Positions 6,306 through 13,450 of a DNA stretch of 14,232 nt are shown here, one piece after another. The notes under the pieces were generated by a model. That model was not told the origin of the DNA and ran no database searches. It worked only from the letters and a program-made list of their open reading frames with translations. Every line of letters begins with the position of its first letter. Position 1 is the stretch's first letter. Position numbers and translations under genes: made by a program. The DNA comes from Nitrospirota bacterium (GTDB taxonomy: Bacteria; Nitrospirota; CAKKRA01; 9FT-COMBO-42-15): NCBI GenBank assembly GCA_023248415.1, contig JAHFEP010000061.1:1-14232 (forward strand). The letters run 5' to 3'.

Positions 6306-6319
6306 GGAAAATCTTTTCC
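6306..6319. promoter_or_regulatory. Inverted repeat abutting the fatty-acid operon promoter
   Basis: GGAAAA, TC, TTTTCC is a perfect 6-2-6 inverted repeat that ends one base before the TTGACA box of the operon promoter. The position suits a regulator that touches RNA polymerase at the -35 region. It does not resemble the FapR or FadR sites I know. Regulator unknown. Confidence 0.3.
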
Positions 6320-6320
6320 C

Positions 6321-6350
6321 TTGACAAAAGAGGGGGGGCTTAAGTATAAT
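6321..6350 (+). promoter_or_regulatory. Consensus sigma70 promoter of the DUF177-rpmF-plsX-fab operon
   Basis: TTGACA (6321-6326) and TATAAT (6345-6350) match consensus at all twelve positions with an 18 bp spacer. Transcription should begin near 6357, leaving a leader of about 52 nt before the ATG at 6409. No other convincing promoter is visible between here and rnc, so this may drive the whole run of genes, which fits strong housekeeping expression. Confidence 0.8.
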
Positions 6351-6408
6351 TCCACAGCCTAACTCTAAGATATATCAGGAAAAATTAAATAAATTAAGGG
6401 ATTAGAAG

Positions 6409-6918
6409 ATGCTTGTTAAGTTAAAAGATATACCTGAGGAGGGGCTACATTTAAGATATAAGGAGAATCCTGAGCAGTTCTCTGTATCCGAATATGTTAA
6501 TAAGGATATAGAGATAGACACACATATAATAAAGAGTGCAGATGCTTTATTTATAAACGGCAGTATAGAAGCAGAATTAAGAATGGAATGCAGCCGATGC
6601 CTGAAGGTATTTACAGTTACAATTAACCCCAATTTTTCTGTTAATTATATGCCTCTTCCCAAAGGCTCTGATGAAGATGAGCTTGAGCTGGGTAAGGGAG
6701 ATATGGAAATCGGTTTTTATAAAGGCGATACCTTTGACATTGATGATTTGATTAAAGAGCAGATTGTTCTGTCAATACCTATGCAGCCTTTGTGCAGTCT
6801 ATCGTGTAAAGGAATCTGTCCAGTTTGCGGCCAGAATCTTAATATAAAGGAGTGCAATTGCGGGCAGGAGAATATAAATCCACAGTTCGCAGCGCTAAAG
6901 AACTTATTAAAGAAATAG
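6409..6918 (+). CDS. yceD: DUF177 (YceD) family protein
   Basis: DUF177/YceD proteins lie directly before rpmF in most bacteria and have been linked to 23S rRNA accumulation. The 169-residue product has the usual two-part form. The N-terminal half carries CSRC (C61, C64) after a strand-rich segment. The C-terminal half has the family signature Q.LCSLSCKGICPVCG, with cysteines at 129, 133, 137 and 140, followed by C149 and C151 and the closing NPQFAALKNLLKK helix. The many paired cysteines suggest metal binding. AAGGG lies 8 nt before the ATG. The gene leads the operon and is followed after 18 nt by rpmF, exactly the conserved order. Confidence 0.92.
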   Translation: MLVKLKDIPEEGLHLRYKENPEQFSVSEYVNKDIEIDTHIIKSADALFINGSIEAELRMECSRCLKVFTVTINPNFSVNYMPLPKGSDEDELELGKGDMEIGFYKGDTFDIDDLIKEQIVLSIPMQPLCSLSCKGICPVCGQNLNIKECNCGQENINPQFAALKNLLKK

Positions 6919-6936
6919 TTAGGAGGAATTTTAAAA

Positions 6937-7128
6937 ATGGGAAATCCAAAACATAAAATATCAAAAGCAAGAAGAGACAAAAGGCGGACGCATAAATATT
7001 TAAGCGCTCCGACATTAGTTGCCTGTCCAAAGTGCAGCGAGCCAAAGCTGCCCCATCGCGCCTGTGGTAATTGCGGGACCTATAAAGGTGAAGAGGTAAT
7101 TCTGATTAAAGAGGCCCAGCAGGCTTAA
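6937..7128 (+). CDS. rpmF: Large-subunit ribosomal protein bL32
   Basis: The 63-residue protein is a typical bL32: basic N-terminus (PKHKISKARRDKRRTHK), then a zinc-ribbon with C30, C33, C43 and C46 (CPKC and CGNC), so this is the zinc-binding form rather than the cysteine-free paralogue. It belongs to the 50S subunit near the peptidyl-transferase region. A strong AGGAGG lies 10 nt upstream of the ATG. Placement between DUF177 and plsX is the widely conserved arrangement linking ribosome synthesis with lipid synthesis. Confidence 0.97.
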   Translation: MGNPKHKISKARRDKRRTHKYLSAPTLVACPKCSEPKLPHRACGNCGTYKGEEVILIKEAQQA

Positions 7129-7163
7129 GATAAAATCATCGTTATTTAATAAACAGGAGAGAT

Positions 7164-8204
7164 ATGAAGATTGCTTTAGATGCGATGGGCGGAGATCGCG
7201 CCCCTGCAGCTATAGTAGAGGGGGCAGTCCTTGCAGCAAAGGAATACGATGTTGCATTAATCCTTGTTGGAGACAGGGATGCTGTTTCTTCAGAGCTTGC
7301 AAAACATAATACAGAAGGTTGTTCTATATCCATTACTCATGCTTCACAGGTCGTTGACATGCATGATACGCCTTCTATGGTTATCAGAAAGAAGAGGGAC
7401 TCTTCTATCTGGGTTGCAACAAAGCTTGTGAAGGATAAAGAAGCTGTTGCTGTTATAAGCGCAGGCAATACAGGCGCTGCAATGGCAGCCTCATTTTTTG
7501 TATTAGGCCCAATCAAAGGCGTGGAGAGGCCTGCAATAGCAACGCTCCTTCCGACAATTTCAGGAACAACCATTATGATAGATGTTGGCGCAAATGTTGA
7601 CTGCAAGGCTGAGCATCTTTTTCAGTTTGCAATAATGGGCGATATTTATGCCAAGTATATATACAAGAAAACAAGTCCGCGGATAGGGCTTCTAAGCATC
7701 GGCGAAGAGGCAACAAAAGGCAATGAGGTTACAAAGGAGGCCTTCGGCTATTTAAAAGAGGCAGATATAAATTTTATCGGCAATGTTGAGGGAAGGGATG
7801 TTTATCAGGGCAATGCAGATGTTATTGTATGCGACGGCTTCATAGGCAATGTGGCATTGAAGATAAGCGAGGGGCTTGCAGACGCCATTGGCAAGATGCT
7901 TAAAAAGGAGATTGCAAATACAAGATTCGGCAGACTGGGGTATATGTTTTTAAAGCCTGCATTTATAAATTTCAGGAAGAGGGTTGACTATTCAGAATAC
8001 GGCGGCGCTCCTCTTCTTGGCGTGAATGGCATATCTATAATATCGCACGGCAGGTCTTCTCCAAAGGCAATAAAGAATGCAATTAAAGTAGCAAAGGAAT
8101 TTCATGAAAGCAGGGTAATAGAGCATATTCAAAGCGATATCTTAAAGAGCATGAATATATACAAAAGGAAGAAAAATTCCAGCATAAAGAGGGGCACTGC
8201 GTAA
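7164..8204 (+). CDS. plsX: Phosphate acyltransferase PlsX
   Basis: PlsX converts acyl-ACP and phosphate to acyl-phosphate, the acyl donor for PlsY in the first step of phospholipid synthesis. It is a peripheral membrane enzyme. The 346-residue product starts with the diagnostic DAMGGD (6-11), and has SAGNTGAAMA (99-108) and DVGANVDCK (140-148), all PlsX hallmarks. The ATG is preceded by AGGAGA at close spacing. It follows rpmF after 35 nt and is separated from fabH by only two bases, so the two are almost certainly translated from one mRNA. Its place at the head of the fab genes couples fatty-acid output to membrane lipid synthesis. Confidence 0.97.
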   Translation: MKIALDAMGGDRAPAAIVEGAVLAAKEYDVALILVGDRDAVSSELAKHNTEGCSISITHASQVVDMHDTPSMVIRKKRDSSIWVATKLVKDKEAVAVISAGNTGAAMAASFFVLGPIKGVERPAIATLLPTISGTTIMIDVGANVDCKAEHLFQFAIMGDIYAKYIYKKTSPRIGLLSIGEEATKGNEVTKEAFGYLKEADINFIGNVEGRDVYQGNADVIVCDGFIGNVALKISEGLADAIGKMLKKEIANTRFGRLGYMFLKPAFINFRKRVDYSEYGGAPLLGVNGISIISHGRSSPKAIKNAIKVAKEFHESRVIEHIQSDILKSMNIYKRKKNSSIKRGTA

Positions 8205-8206
8205 GG

Positions 8207-9187
8207 ATGCAAAGGTCGCGGATAATCGGGACAGGCGCCTATGCCCCTTCCAAGGTCCTTACAAATTTTGACCTTGAAAAGATGGTCAGCACCTCTGATG
8301 AATGGATAATTGAGCGGACAGGGATAAAAGAAAGAAGGATTGCATCAGAGGATGAGGCAACATCCGACCTCTCTATAAAGGCAGCAAAGAATGCCATAGA
8401 GATGGCAGGCATAAAACCAGAGGCTATTGACATTATAATTGTCGGGACAGTCACGCCTGACATGCTCTTTCCATCAACAGCAAGCATTATACAAAATAAG
8501 ATTGGCGCAAAGAATGCAGTGGCATTTGACATATCTGCTGCATGCTCAGGCTTTATTTATGCCTTATCCATTGCAGACCAATTCATAAAGAGCGGCACAT
8601 ACAAGACAGCCCTTGTTATTGGCGCAGAGGTCCTTTCAAGGATGATTGACTGGACCGACAGAAATACATGCATTCTATTTGGCGACGGGGCAGGCGCTGT
8701 TATTTTGCAGGCTGAGAATGGAGAGAGGGGCATTCTTTCTACACACCTGCATACTGACGGCTCAATGTGGGATTTTTTATATACACCCGGGGGAGGTTCA
8801 AGGCACCCGGTTTCTCATCAGGTAATTGATGATAAGCTTATCTATATGAGGATGAAGGGCAATGAGACATTTAAGGTTGCTGTAAAATCACTGGAGTCAG
8901 TTATAATAGAAGCCCTTGAATATAACAATCTGAAGCCTTCTGATATAAGCTGGGTAATCCCTCATCAGGCAAATTTAAGGATTATTCAATCCATTGTAAA
9001 GAGGCTTGAGCTGCCAATGGACAAGGTTGTTCTGAATATTGAAAGATACGGCAATACCTCTGCTGCATCTGTGCCAATGGCATTAGACGAGGCAGTGAGG
9101 GACGGCAGGGTGAAGAAAAACGATATTATTATTTTTGAGGCATTTGGGGCTGGGTTGACTTGGGCTTCGGCATTGGTGCGTTGGTAA
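8207..9187 (+). CDS. fabH: 3-oxoacyl-ACP synthase III (KAS III)
   Basis: FabH starts type II fatty-acid synthesis by condensing an acyl-CoA primer, usually acetyl-CoA or a branched short acyl-CoA, with malonyl-ACP. The 326-residue protein shows the Cys-His-Asn triad: C113 in SAACSGF, H253 in PHQAN, and N283 in YGNTSAAS. The N-terminal RIIGTGAY and the RTGIKER segment (37-43, CoA and primer binding) are also present. Length is close to the usual 310-330. The ATG lies two bases after plsX, with AGAGGGG about 12 nt upstream as a likely ribosome site. Primer preference cannot be read from the sequence by eye. Confidence 0.97.
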   Translation: MQRSRIIGTGAYAPSKVLTNFDLEKMVSTSDEWIIERTGIKERRIASEDEATSDLSIKAAKNAIEMAGIKPEAIDIIIVGTVTPDMLFPSTASIIQNKIGAKNAVAFDISAACSGFIYALSIADQFIKSGTYKTALVIGAEVLSRMIDWTDRNTCILFGDGAGAVILQAENGERGILSTHLHTDGSMWDFLYTPGGGSRHPVSHQVIDDKLIYMRMKGNETFKVAVKSLESVIIEALEYNNLKPSDISWVIPHQANLRIIQSIVKRLELPMDKVVLNIERYGNTSAASVPMALDEAVRDGRVKKNDIIIFEAFGAGLTWASALVRW

Positions 9188-9206
9188 TAAAAGGGGAGGG
9201 GTGTGA

Positions 9207-10151
9207 ATGATAAAATCCAGAATATGTGAACTGTTGAATATAAAATATCCCATTTTACAGGGCGGGATGGCATGGGTTTCTACTGCAGAGCTTGCTGCTG
9301 CTGTTTCAAATGCAGGCGGCCTCGGGATAATTGGCTCTGCTGCAATGACACCTGAAATCTTAAGAAATGAGATAAAAAAGGCCAAGGAGCTGACATCAAA
9401 GCCCTTTGGTGTAAATCTCATGCTCATGTCTCAGCAGATTAAAGAGCTTGTTGAGGTAGTAAAAAATGACGGCGTTCCTGTTGTTACAACAGGCGCGGGA
9501 AATCCAGGCATATATATGGAGGCATTTCATAAAAAGGGTATAAAAGTGATTCCTGTTATTCCGTCAGTAGCATTTGCAAAAAGATTAGAGCGCGGCGGAG
9601 CTGATGCCTTGATTGCTGAAGGGACTGAATCAGGAGGCCATGTCGGCGAATTGACAACAATGGCTTTGGTTCCTCAGGTAGTTGATGCAGTGAAGGTGCC
9701 TGTAATTGCCGCAGGCGGCATCGGAGACGGCAGGGGTGTTGCTGCTTCCTTTGCGCTTGGCGCAGAGGGCGTTCAGATTGGCACAAGGTTTATTGTTGCC
9801 AATGAATGCACTGTGCATGAAAATTATAAAGAGATGGTAATAAAGGCAGGGGACAGGGATACAGTTATTACAGGCAGAAAGACAGGTCATCCTGTAAGGA
9901 TAATTGAAAATAGGCTTGCCAAAGAATTTATGAGGCTTGAGGCAGGGGGTGCGAGTGTAGAAGAGCTTGAAAAGCTCGGCGCTGGAAAACTCCGTTCTGC
10001 AGCAGTTGAAGGCGATATGGTCTTTGGTTCTGTAATGTGCGGCCAGATAGCAGGACTTGTTAAAAAGAGGCAGAGCTCAAAAGAGATTGTTGAAGAGATA
10101 ATGTCTGAGGCAGAGGCAATCTTAAAGAATCTGCAAAACAGGGTGGGATAG
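9207..10151 (+). CDS. fabK: FMN-dependent enoyl-ACP reductase FabK
   Basis: FabK reduces trans-2-enoyl-ACP to acyl-ACP, the last step of each elongation cycle, using FMN and NAD(P)H. It is unrelated in fold to FabI. The 314-residue product has a TIM-barrel nitronate-monooxygenase-like layout: PILQGGMAWVS (15-25), NAGGLGIIG (35-43), PFGVNL (66-71), TTGAGNP (94-100), ESGGHVGE (141-148) with H145 in the position of the FabK active-site histidine, IAAGGIGDGRG (167-177) and a GTRF phosphate-binding turn around 197. 2-nitropropane dioxygenases share this fold, but the position between fabH and fabD argues strongly for FabK. A GGGAGGGG stretch precedes the ATG. No fabI lies in this window. Confidence 0.93.
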   Translation: MIKSRICELLNIKYPILQGGMAWVSTAELAAAVSNAGGLGIIGSAAMTPEILRNEIKKAKELTSKPFGVNLMLMSQQIKELVEVVKNDGVPVVTTGAGNPGIYMEAFHKKGIKVIPVIPSVAFAKRLERGGADALIAEGTESGGHVGELTTMALVPQVVDAVKVPVIAAGGIGDGRGVAASFALGAEGVQIGTRFIVANECTVHENYKEMVIKAGDRDTVITGRKTGHPVRIIENRLAKEFMRLEAGGASVEELEKLGAGKLRSAAVEGDMVFGSVMCGQIAGLVKKRQSSKEIVEEIMSEAEAILKNLQNRVG

Positions 10152-10171
10152 GAAAGGCGGTTAAGGACAGA

Positions 10172-11107
10172 TTGGAAAAGATTGCATTTATATTTCCTGG
10201 CCAGGGTTCTCAGTATCCTGGCATGGGAAAAGAGCTCTTTGAGAATTATGATGAGGCAAAGAAGATATTTGATGAGGCTGATAAGAGGCTCGGTTATTCT
10301 ATATCACAGCTTTGCTTCAACGGCCCAAAAGAAGCGCTTGATTTAACAGAGAATACACAACCTGCAGTATTGACTGTAAGCATTGCAGCCTTTGAGGTTC
10401 TCAAAAGACATGGTATAAAGCCCTCTGTTGTTGCAGGGCACAGTCTTGGTGAATATTCAGCAGCAGTTGCAGCAGGCGGCATATCTTTTTCTGATGCAGT
10501 ATTATTAGTCAAAAACAGGGGGAAATTTATGCAGGAGGCATATCCAGAAGGCTCTGGAATGATGGCTGCAATAATTGGACTTGACAAAGAGGCACTAAAT
10601 AGTGTATGCAAAGAGGCAGCAAAAGAGGGTATAGTATCTCCTGCAAATATTAATTCACCGATTCAGATAGTTATTGCAGGAGAGAAAAAGGCTGTTCAAA
10701 AGGCTATGGAGCTTGCAAAAGGGAAGGGCGCAAAAAAGATAATTCCGCTTTCAGTAAGTGTGCCGTCGCATTGTAAATTGATGGAGCCTGTTGGCAGAAG
10801 ATTAGAAGAAGAATTAAACAAGATTGATATTAAAAATCTGAGTATGCCGCTAATTAATAATGCTGATGCAAAGGCAATTACAGATTCATCAACACTTAAA
10901 GACTCTTTTATAAGACAGCTTTCATATCCGTTGCTTTGGGTAGATTCTGTTTTGCGTATGATAGAAATGGGTGTGGATACATTCATTGAAGCTGGACCTG
11001 GCACAGTCTTGACAGGTTTGGTCAAGAGGATTAATAAAAATGTCAGAATATTTAATGTAGAGGATAAAAAGGGCATTGAACAATTAAAGGAGATTCAATG
11101 GAGTTGA
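10172..11107 (+). CDS. fabD: Malonyl-CoA:ACP transacylase FabD
   Basis: FabD moves malonyl groups from CoA to acyl carrier protein, supplying the extender for FabH and FabF. The 311-residue product shows the family features: FPGQGSQYPGM (8-18), the catalytic serine S91 in GHSLGE, R116 in the NRG.F motif, and catalytic H200 in VPSHC. The start is TTG at 10172: no ATG or GTG lies in frame upstream nearby, AAGGA sits just 4 nt ahead, and the resulting N-terminus EKIAFIFPGQ matches the canonical family start. The stop codon overlaps the fabG start by 10 nt, so the two are probably translationally coupled. Confidence 0.96.
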   Translation: MEKIAFIFPGQGSQYPGMGKELFENYDEAKKIFDEADKRLGYSISQLCFNGPKEALDLTENTQPAVLTVSIAAFEVLKRHGIKPSVVAGHSLGEYSAAVAAGGISFSDAVLLVKNRGKFMQEAYPEGSGMMAAIIGLDKEALNSVCKEAAKEGIVSPANINSPIQIVIAGEKKAVQKAMELAKGKGAKKIIPLSVSVPSHCKLMEPVGRRLEEELNKIDIKNLSMPLINNADAKAITDSSTLKDSFIRQLSYPLLWVDSVLRMIEMGVDTFIEAGPGTVLTGLVKRINKNVRIFNVEDKKGIEQLKEIQWS

Positions 11108-11838
11108 AAGGGAAGGTTGCATTAATTACAGGCGCTGCCCAAGGTATTGGAAAGGCAATTGCCATTTCACTTGCCCGTGATGGCGCTGATGTGGTAATAT
11201 CCGATGTCAATCTTGAAAAGGCAGAGGAGACAGCAAAAGAGATTGGCGCTATGGGTGTAAAGACCCTTGCTTTAAAGGCAAATGTTGCTGATTTTGCAGA
11301 AGTAGAGGGGATGATTGATAAGGTTATAGGAGAGTTTAAAAAGATAGACATACTTGTTAATAATGCAGGCATCACAAGGGACAATCTGATTGTAAGGATG
11401 AAGGAAGAGGATTGGGACCTTGTATTGGATATAAATTTAAAAGGCACATTTAACTGTATAAAGGCGGTAATTCGGCCTATGTCAAAGCAGAGGAGCGGCA
11501 AGGTAATAAACATTGCATCTATTGTCGGTGTTATGGGAAATGCAGGCCAGGCAAATTATGTTGCATCAAAGGCAGGCGTGATTGGCCTCACAAAGACTGT
11601 TGCAAGGGAATATGCAAACAGGGGTATAAATGTAAATGCAGTAGCCCCTGGTTTTATTGATACTGCAATGACGCAGGCGCTTTCTCAGGATGTCCGTGAT
11701 AATCTGCAGAAACAGATACCAATGGGAAGGCTTGGCACATCAGAGGATGTGGCAAATGCAGTAAAGTTTCTTGCCTCTGACAGGGCAGGGTATATTACTG
11801 GACAGGTAATACATGTAAACGGCGGAATGTGGATGTAA
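11098..11838 (+). CDS. fabG: 3-oxoacyl-ACP reductase FabG
   Basis: FabG is the NADPH-dependent ketoreductase of fatty-acid elongation. The 246-residue short-chain dehydrogenase has the cofactor motif TGAAQGIG (11-18), NNAG (88-91), N113, and the catalytic S141, Y154 and K158 (YVASK), followed by NAVAPGFIDT (180-189). Length is exactly typical for FabG. The ATG has AAGGAGA about 5 nt upstream and lies inside the last codons of fabD. The acyl carrier protein gene follows after 35 nt. Confidence 0.97.
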   Translation: MELKGKVALITGAAQGIGKAIAISLARDGADVVISDVNLEKAEETAKEIGAMGVKTLALKANVADFAEVEGMIDKVIGEFKKIDILVNNAGITRDNLIVRMKEEDWDLVLDINLKGTFNCIKAVIRPMSKQRSGKVINIASIVGVMGNAGQANYVASKAGVIGLTKTVAREYANRGINVNAVAPGFIDTAMTQALSQDVRDNLQKQIPMGRLGTSEDVANAVKFLASDRAGYITGQVIHVNGGMWM

Positions 11839-11873
11839 TAAAAAGAAAAATTTTAAAGGAGGTGAAGGTATTA

Positions 11874-12107
11874 ATGGCAAATGTTGATGAGAAGGTAAAA
11901 AAGATAATTGCTGAGCAGTTGGGTCTTAGCGAGGATGAGGTAAATTTTGAGTCATCCTTTGTGGATGATTTAGGGGCGGATTCTCTGGACACAGTAGAGC
12001 TTGTCATGGCTTTTGAGGAGGAGTTTGGCATAGAGATACCAGATGAGGATGCAGAGAAGATAGCGACAGTTCAGAATGCGATTGATTATATCAAAGAAAA
12101 GGTTTAA
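11874..12107 (+). CDS. acpP: Acyl carrier protein
   Basis: This small acidic protein carries growing acyl chains on a 4'-phosphopantetheine arm. The 77-residue product has the classic GADSLD site with S37 as the attachment serine, the acidic recognition helix just after it (residues 38-51), and a fourth helix ending in IDYIKEKV. The start is ATG 11874, giving MANVDEKVK; an upstream in-frame ATG at 11829 overlaps the fabG stop and lacks family support. GGAGG (11858-11862) lies 11 nt before the start within a near-perfect AAGGAGGTGA. It is followed by a stem-loop, which may help set its high expression relative to fabF. Confidence 0.96.
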   Translation: MANVDEKVKKIIAEQLGLSEDEVNFESSFVDDLGADSLDTVELVMAFEEEFGIEIPDEDAEKIATVQNAIDYIKEKV

Positions 12108-12131
12108 GTAAATTTTTCAGATAATTTAGAT

Positions 12132-12159
12132 TATAGGGACGGTTGCTGCCGCCCCTATA
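12132..12159 (+). terminator. Stem-loop between acpP and fabF, possible partial terminator or mRNA processing site
   Basis: The sequence can form an 11-position stem, 12132-12142 with 12149-12159, with one A-C mismatch (12139/12152) and a six-base loop (12143-12148). Seven consecutive outer pairs include three G-C, and the inner part adds three more. The tail TATTATTTAA is T-rich but not a true U-run, so full termination is doubtful. It may act as partial attenuation or stabilise the upstream acpP message. fabF follows immediately with its own strong ribosome site and no clear new promoter. Confidence 0.5.
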
Positions 12160-12174
12160 TTATTTAATGGGCTT

Positions 12175-12183
12175 GGAGGTGAT
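12175..12183 (+). promoter_or_regulatory. Near-perfect Shine-Dalgarno deciding the CTG start of fabF
   Basis: GGAGGTGAT matches the complement of the 16S rRNA 3' end over nine bases. Its GGAGG core lies seven nt before the CTG at 12187. The next in-frame conventional start, ATG 12220, is 40 nt away from the GGAGG core and has no ribosome site of its own. Confidence 0.8.
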
Positions 12184-12186
12184 TCT

Positions 12187-13428
12187 CTGAAAAAGAGGGT
12201 TGTTGTCACAGGATTAGGCATGCTGACCCCGCTTGGCATTGGGGTTGAAAAAAACTGGAATGCCATGCGCAGGGGCGAGTCAGGCGTAGACAAGGTTACG
12301 CATTTTGACGCAAAGGATATGACATCCAGAATAGCGGGCGAGATAAAGGGATTTGAGCCTGCTGATTATATTGAGCAGAAAGAGATAAAAAAGATGGATA
12401 GGTTCATCCAGCTTGCAGTTGCTGCAAGCCAGATGGTAATGGATGATTCCAAATTGATTATTACAGGTGAGAATGCTGTAAGGATTGGTGTTATTGTTGG
12501 ATCCGGCATGGGCGGCCTCTCATCCATTGAATTTTTTTATAAGAGGCTCCTTGAGAACGGCCCGAGAAGGGTTTCGCCTTTCTTTATACCCATTGTTATA
12601 ATCAACCTTGCTGCTGGACAGATAGCTATCCGTTACGGCCTGAAGGGTCCTAACAGCGCTGTGGCAACTGCCTGTGCATCAGGCACACATGCAATAGGAG
12701 ATGCCTTTAAGATAATCCAGCGCGGCGATGCTGATGCAATGATTGCAGGCGGTTCAGAGGCATGTATTACTGCGATTGGCTTTGCAGGCTTCTGCGCTGC
12801 AAAGGCGCTCTCTACAAATAATGATGAGCCAAAGAAGGCGAGCAGGCCATTTGATGCAAAGAGGGACGGATTTGTAATGGGCGAGGCTGCCGGCTTATTG
12901 ATGCTTGAGGAGCTTGAATTTGCCCAAAGGCGCGGGGCAAGGATATATGCAGAGGTTATTGGATATGGCATGACAGGAGACGCATATCATATTACTGCTC
13001 CATCCCCTGACGGTGACGGCGCCTATAGATGCATGAAGGCAGCGATTGAAGATTCTGGTCTGCCCAAAACCTCAATACAATATATAAATGCCCACGGCAC
13101 ATCTACAAGGTTTAATGATGAATTAGAGACAATGGCTATAAAAAGGCTCTTTGGCGAATATGCATATAAGGTGCCTGTCAGCTCTACAAAATCTATGACA
13201 GGCCATCTGCTTGGGGCAGCAGGAGGCGTTGAGGCTGTTGTCAGCATATTGACAATTGTTAATGGAATAATTCATCCTACAATTAATTATGAGAATCCTG
13301 ACCCTCAGTGCGACCTTGATTATGTTCCGAACAATGCAAGGCAGGCAAAGGTGGATGCTGCGATGTCCAATTCCTTTGGTTTCGGCGGTACAAACGCCTC
13401 TTTGGTCTTTAAAAAGTTTGAAAAATAA
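12187..13428 (+). CDS. fabF: 3-oxoacyl-ACP synthase II FabF, with CTG start codon
   Basis: FabF condenses malonyl-ACP with a growing acyl-ACP, the main elongation step. The catalytic Cys-His-His set is visible: C163 in TACASGTH, H303 in NAHGTST, K335 and H340 in STKSMTGH, with the FGFGGTNAS loop near the C-terminus. The coding frame begins at CTG 12187, read as Met, giving the canonical KKRVVVTGLG N-terminus and a length of 413 residues. With this start the active-site numbers agree, within one, with those of well-studied FabF enzymes. From the in-frame stop at 12127-12129 to ATG 12220 there is no in-frame ATG, GTG or TTG, and starting at 12220 would remove the first beta strand. It follows acpP after 79 nt and precedes rnc by 22 nt. 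Confidence 0.94.
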   Translation: MKKRVVVTGLGMLTPLGIGVEKNWNAMRRGESGVDKVTHFDAKDMTSRIAGEIKGFEPADYIEQKEIKKMDRFIQLAVAASQMVMDDSKLIITGENAVRIGVIVGSGMGGLSSIEFFYKRLLENGPRRVSPFFIPIVIINLAAGQIAIRYGLKGPNSAVATACASGTHAIGDAFKIIQRGDADAMIAGGSEACITAIGFAGFCAAKALSTNNDEPKKASRPFDAKRDGFVMGEAAGLLMLEELEFAQRRGARIYAEVIGYGMTGDAYHITAPSPDGDGAYRCMKAAIEDSGLPKTSIQYINAHGTSTRFNDELETMAIKRLFGEYAYKVPVSSTKSMTGHLLGAAGGVEAVVSILTIVNGIIHPTINYENPDPQCDLDYVPNNARQAKVDAAMSNSFGFGGTNASLVFKKFEK

Positions 13429-13450
13429 TGGCTCAACAGGCTCTTCATAA

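Noticed and set aside
11829..11873. Longer acyl carrier protein starting at ATG 11829
   Set aside because: It overlaps the fabG stop and adds 15 residues not found in the family; a strong ribosome site lies between it and the standard start at 11874.
12167..12169. ATG at 12167 upstream of fabF
   Set aside because: It is in a different frame from fabF and precedes the ribosome site.
12220..12222. ATG 12220 as the fabF start
   Set aside because: It has no ribosome site and would remove the conserved first strand; the CTG at 12187 fits both homology and the Shine-Dalgarno.
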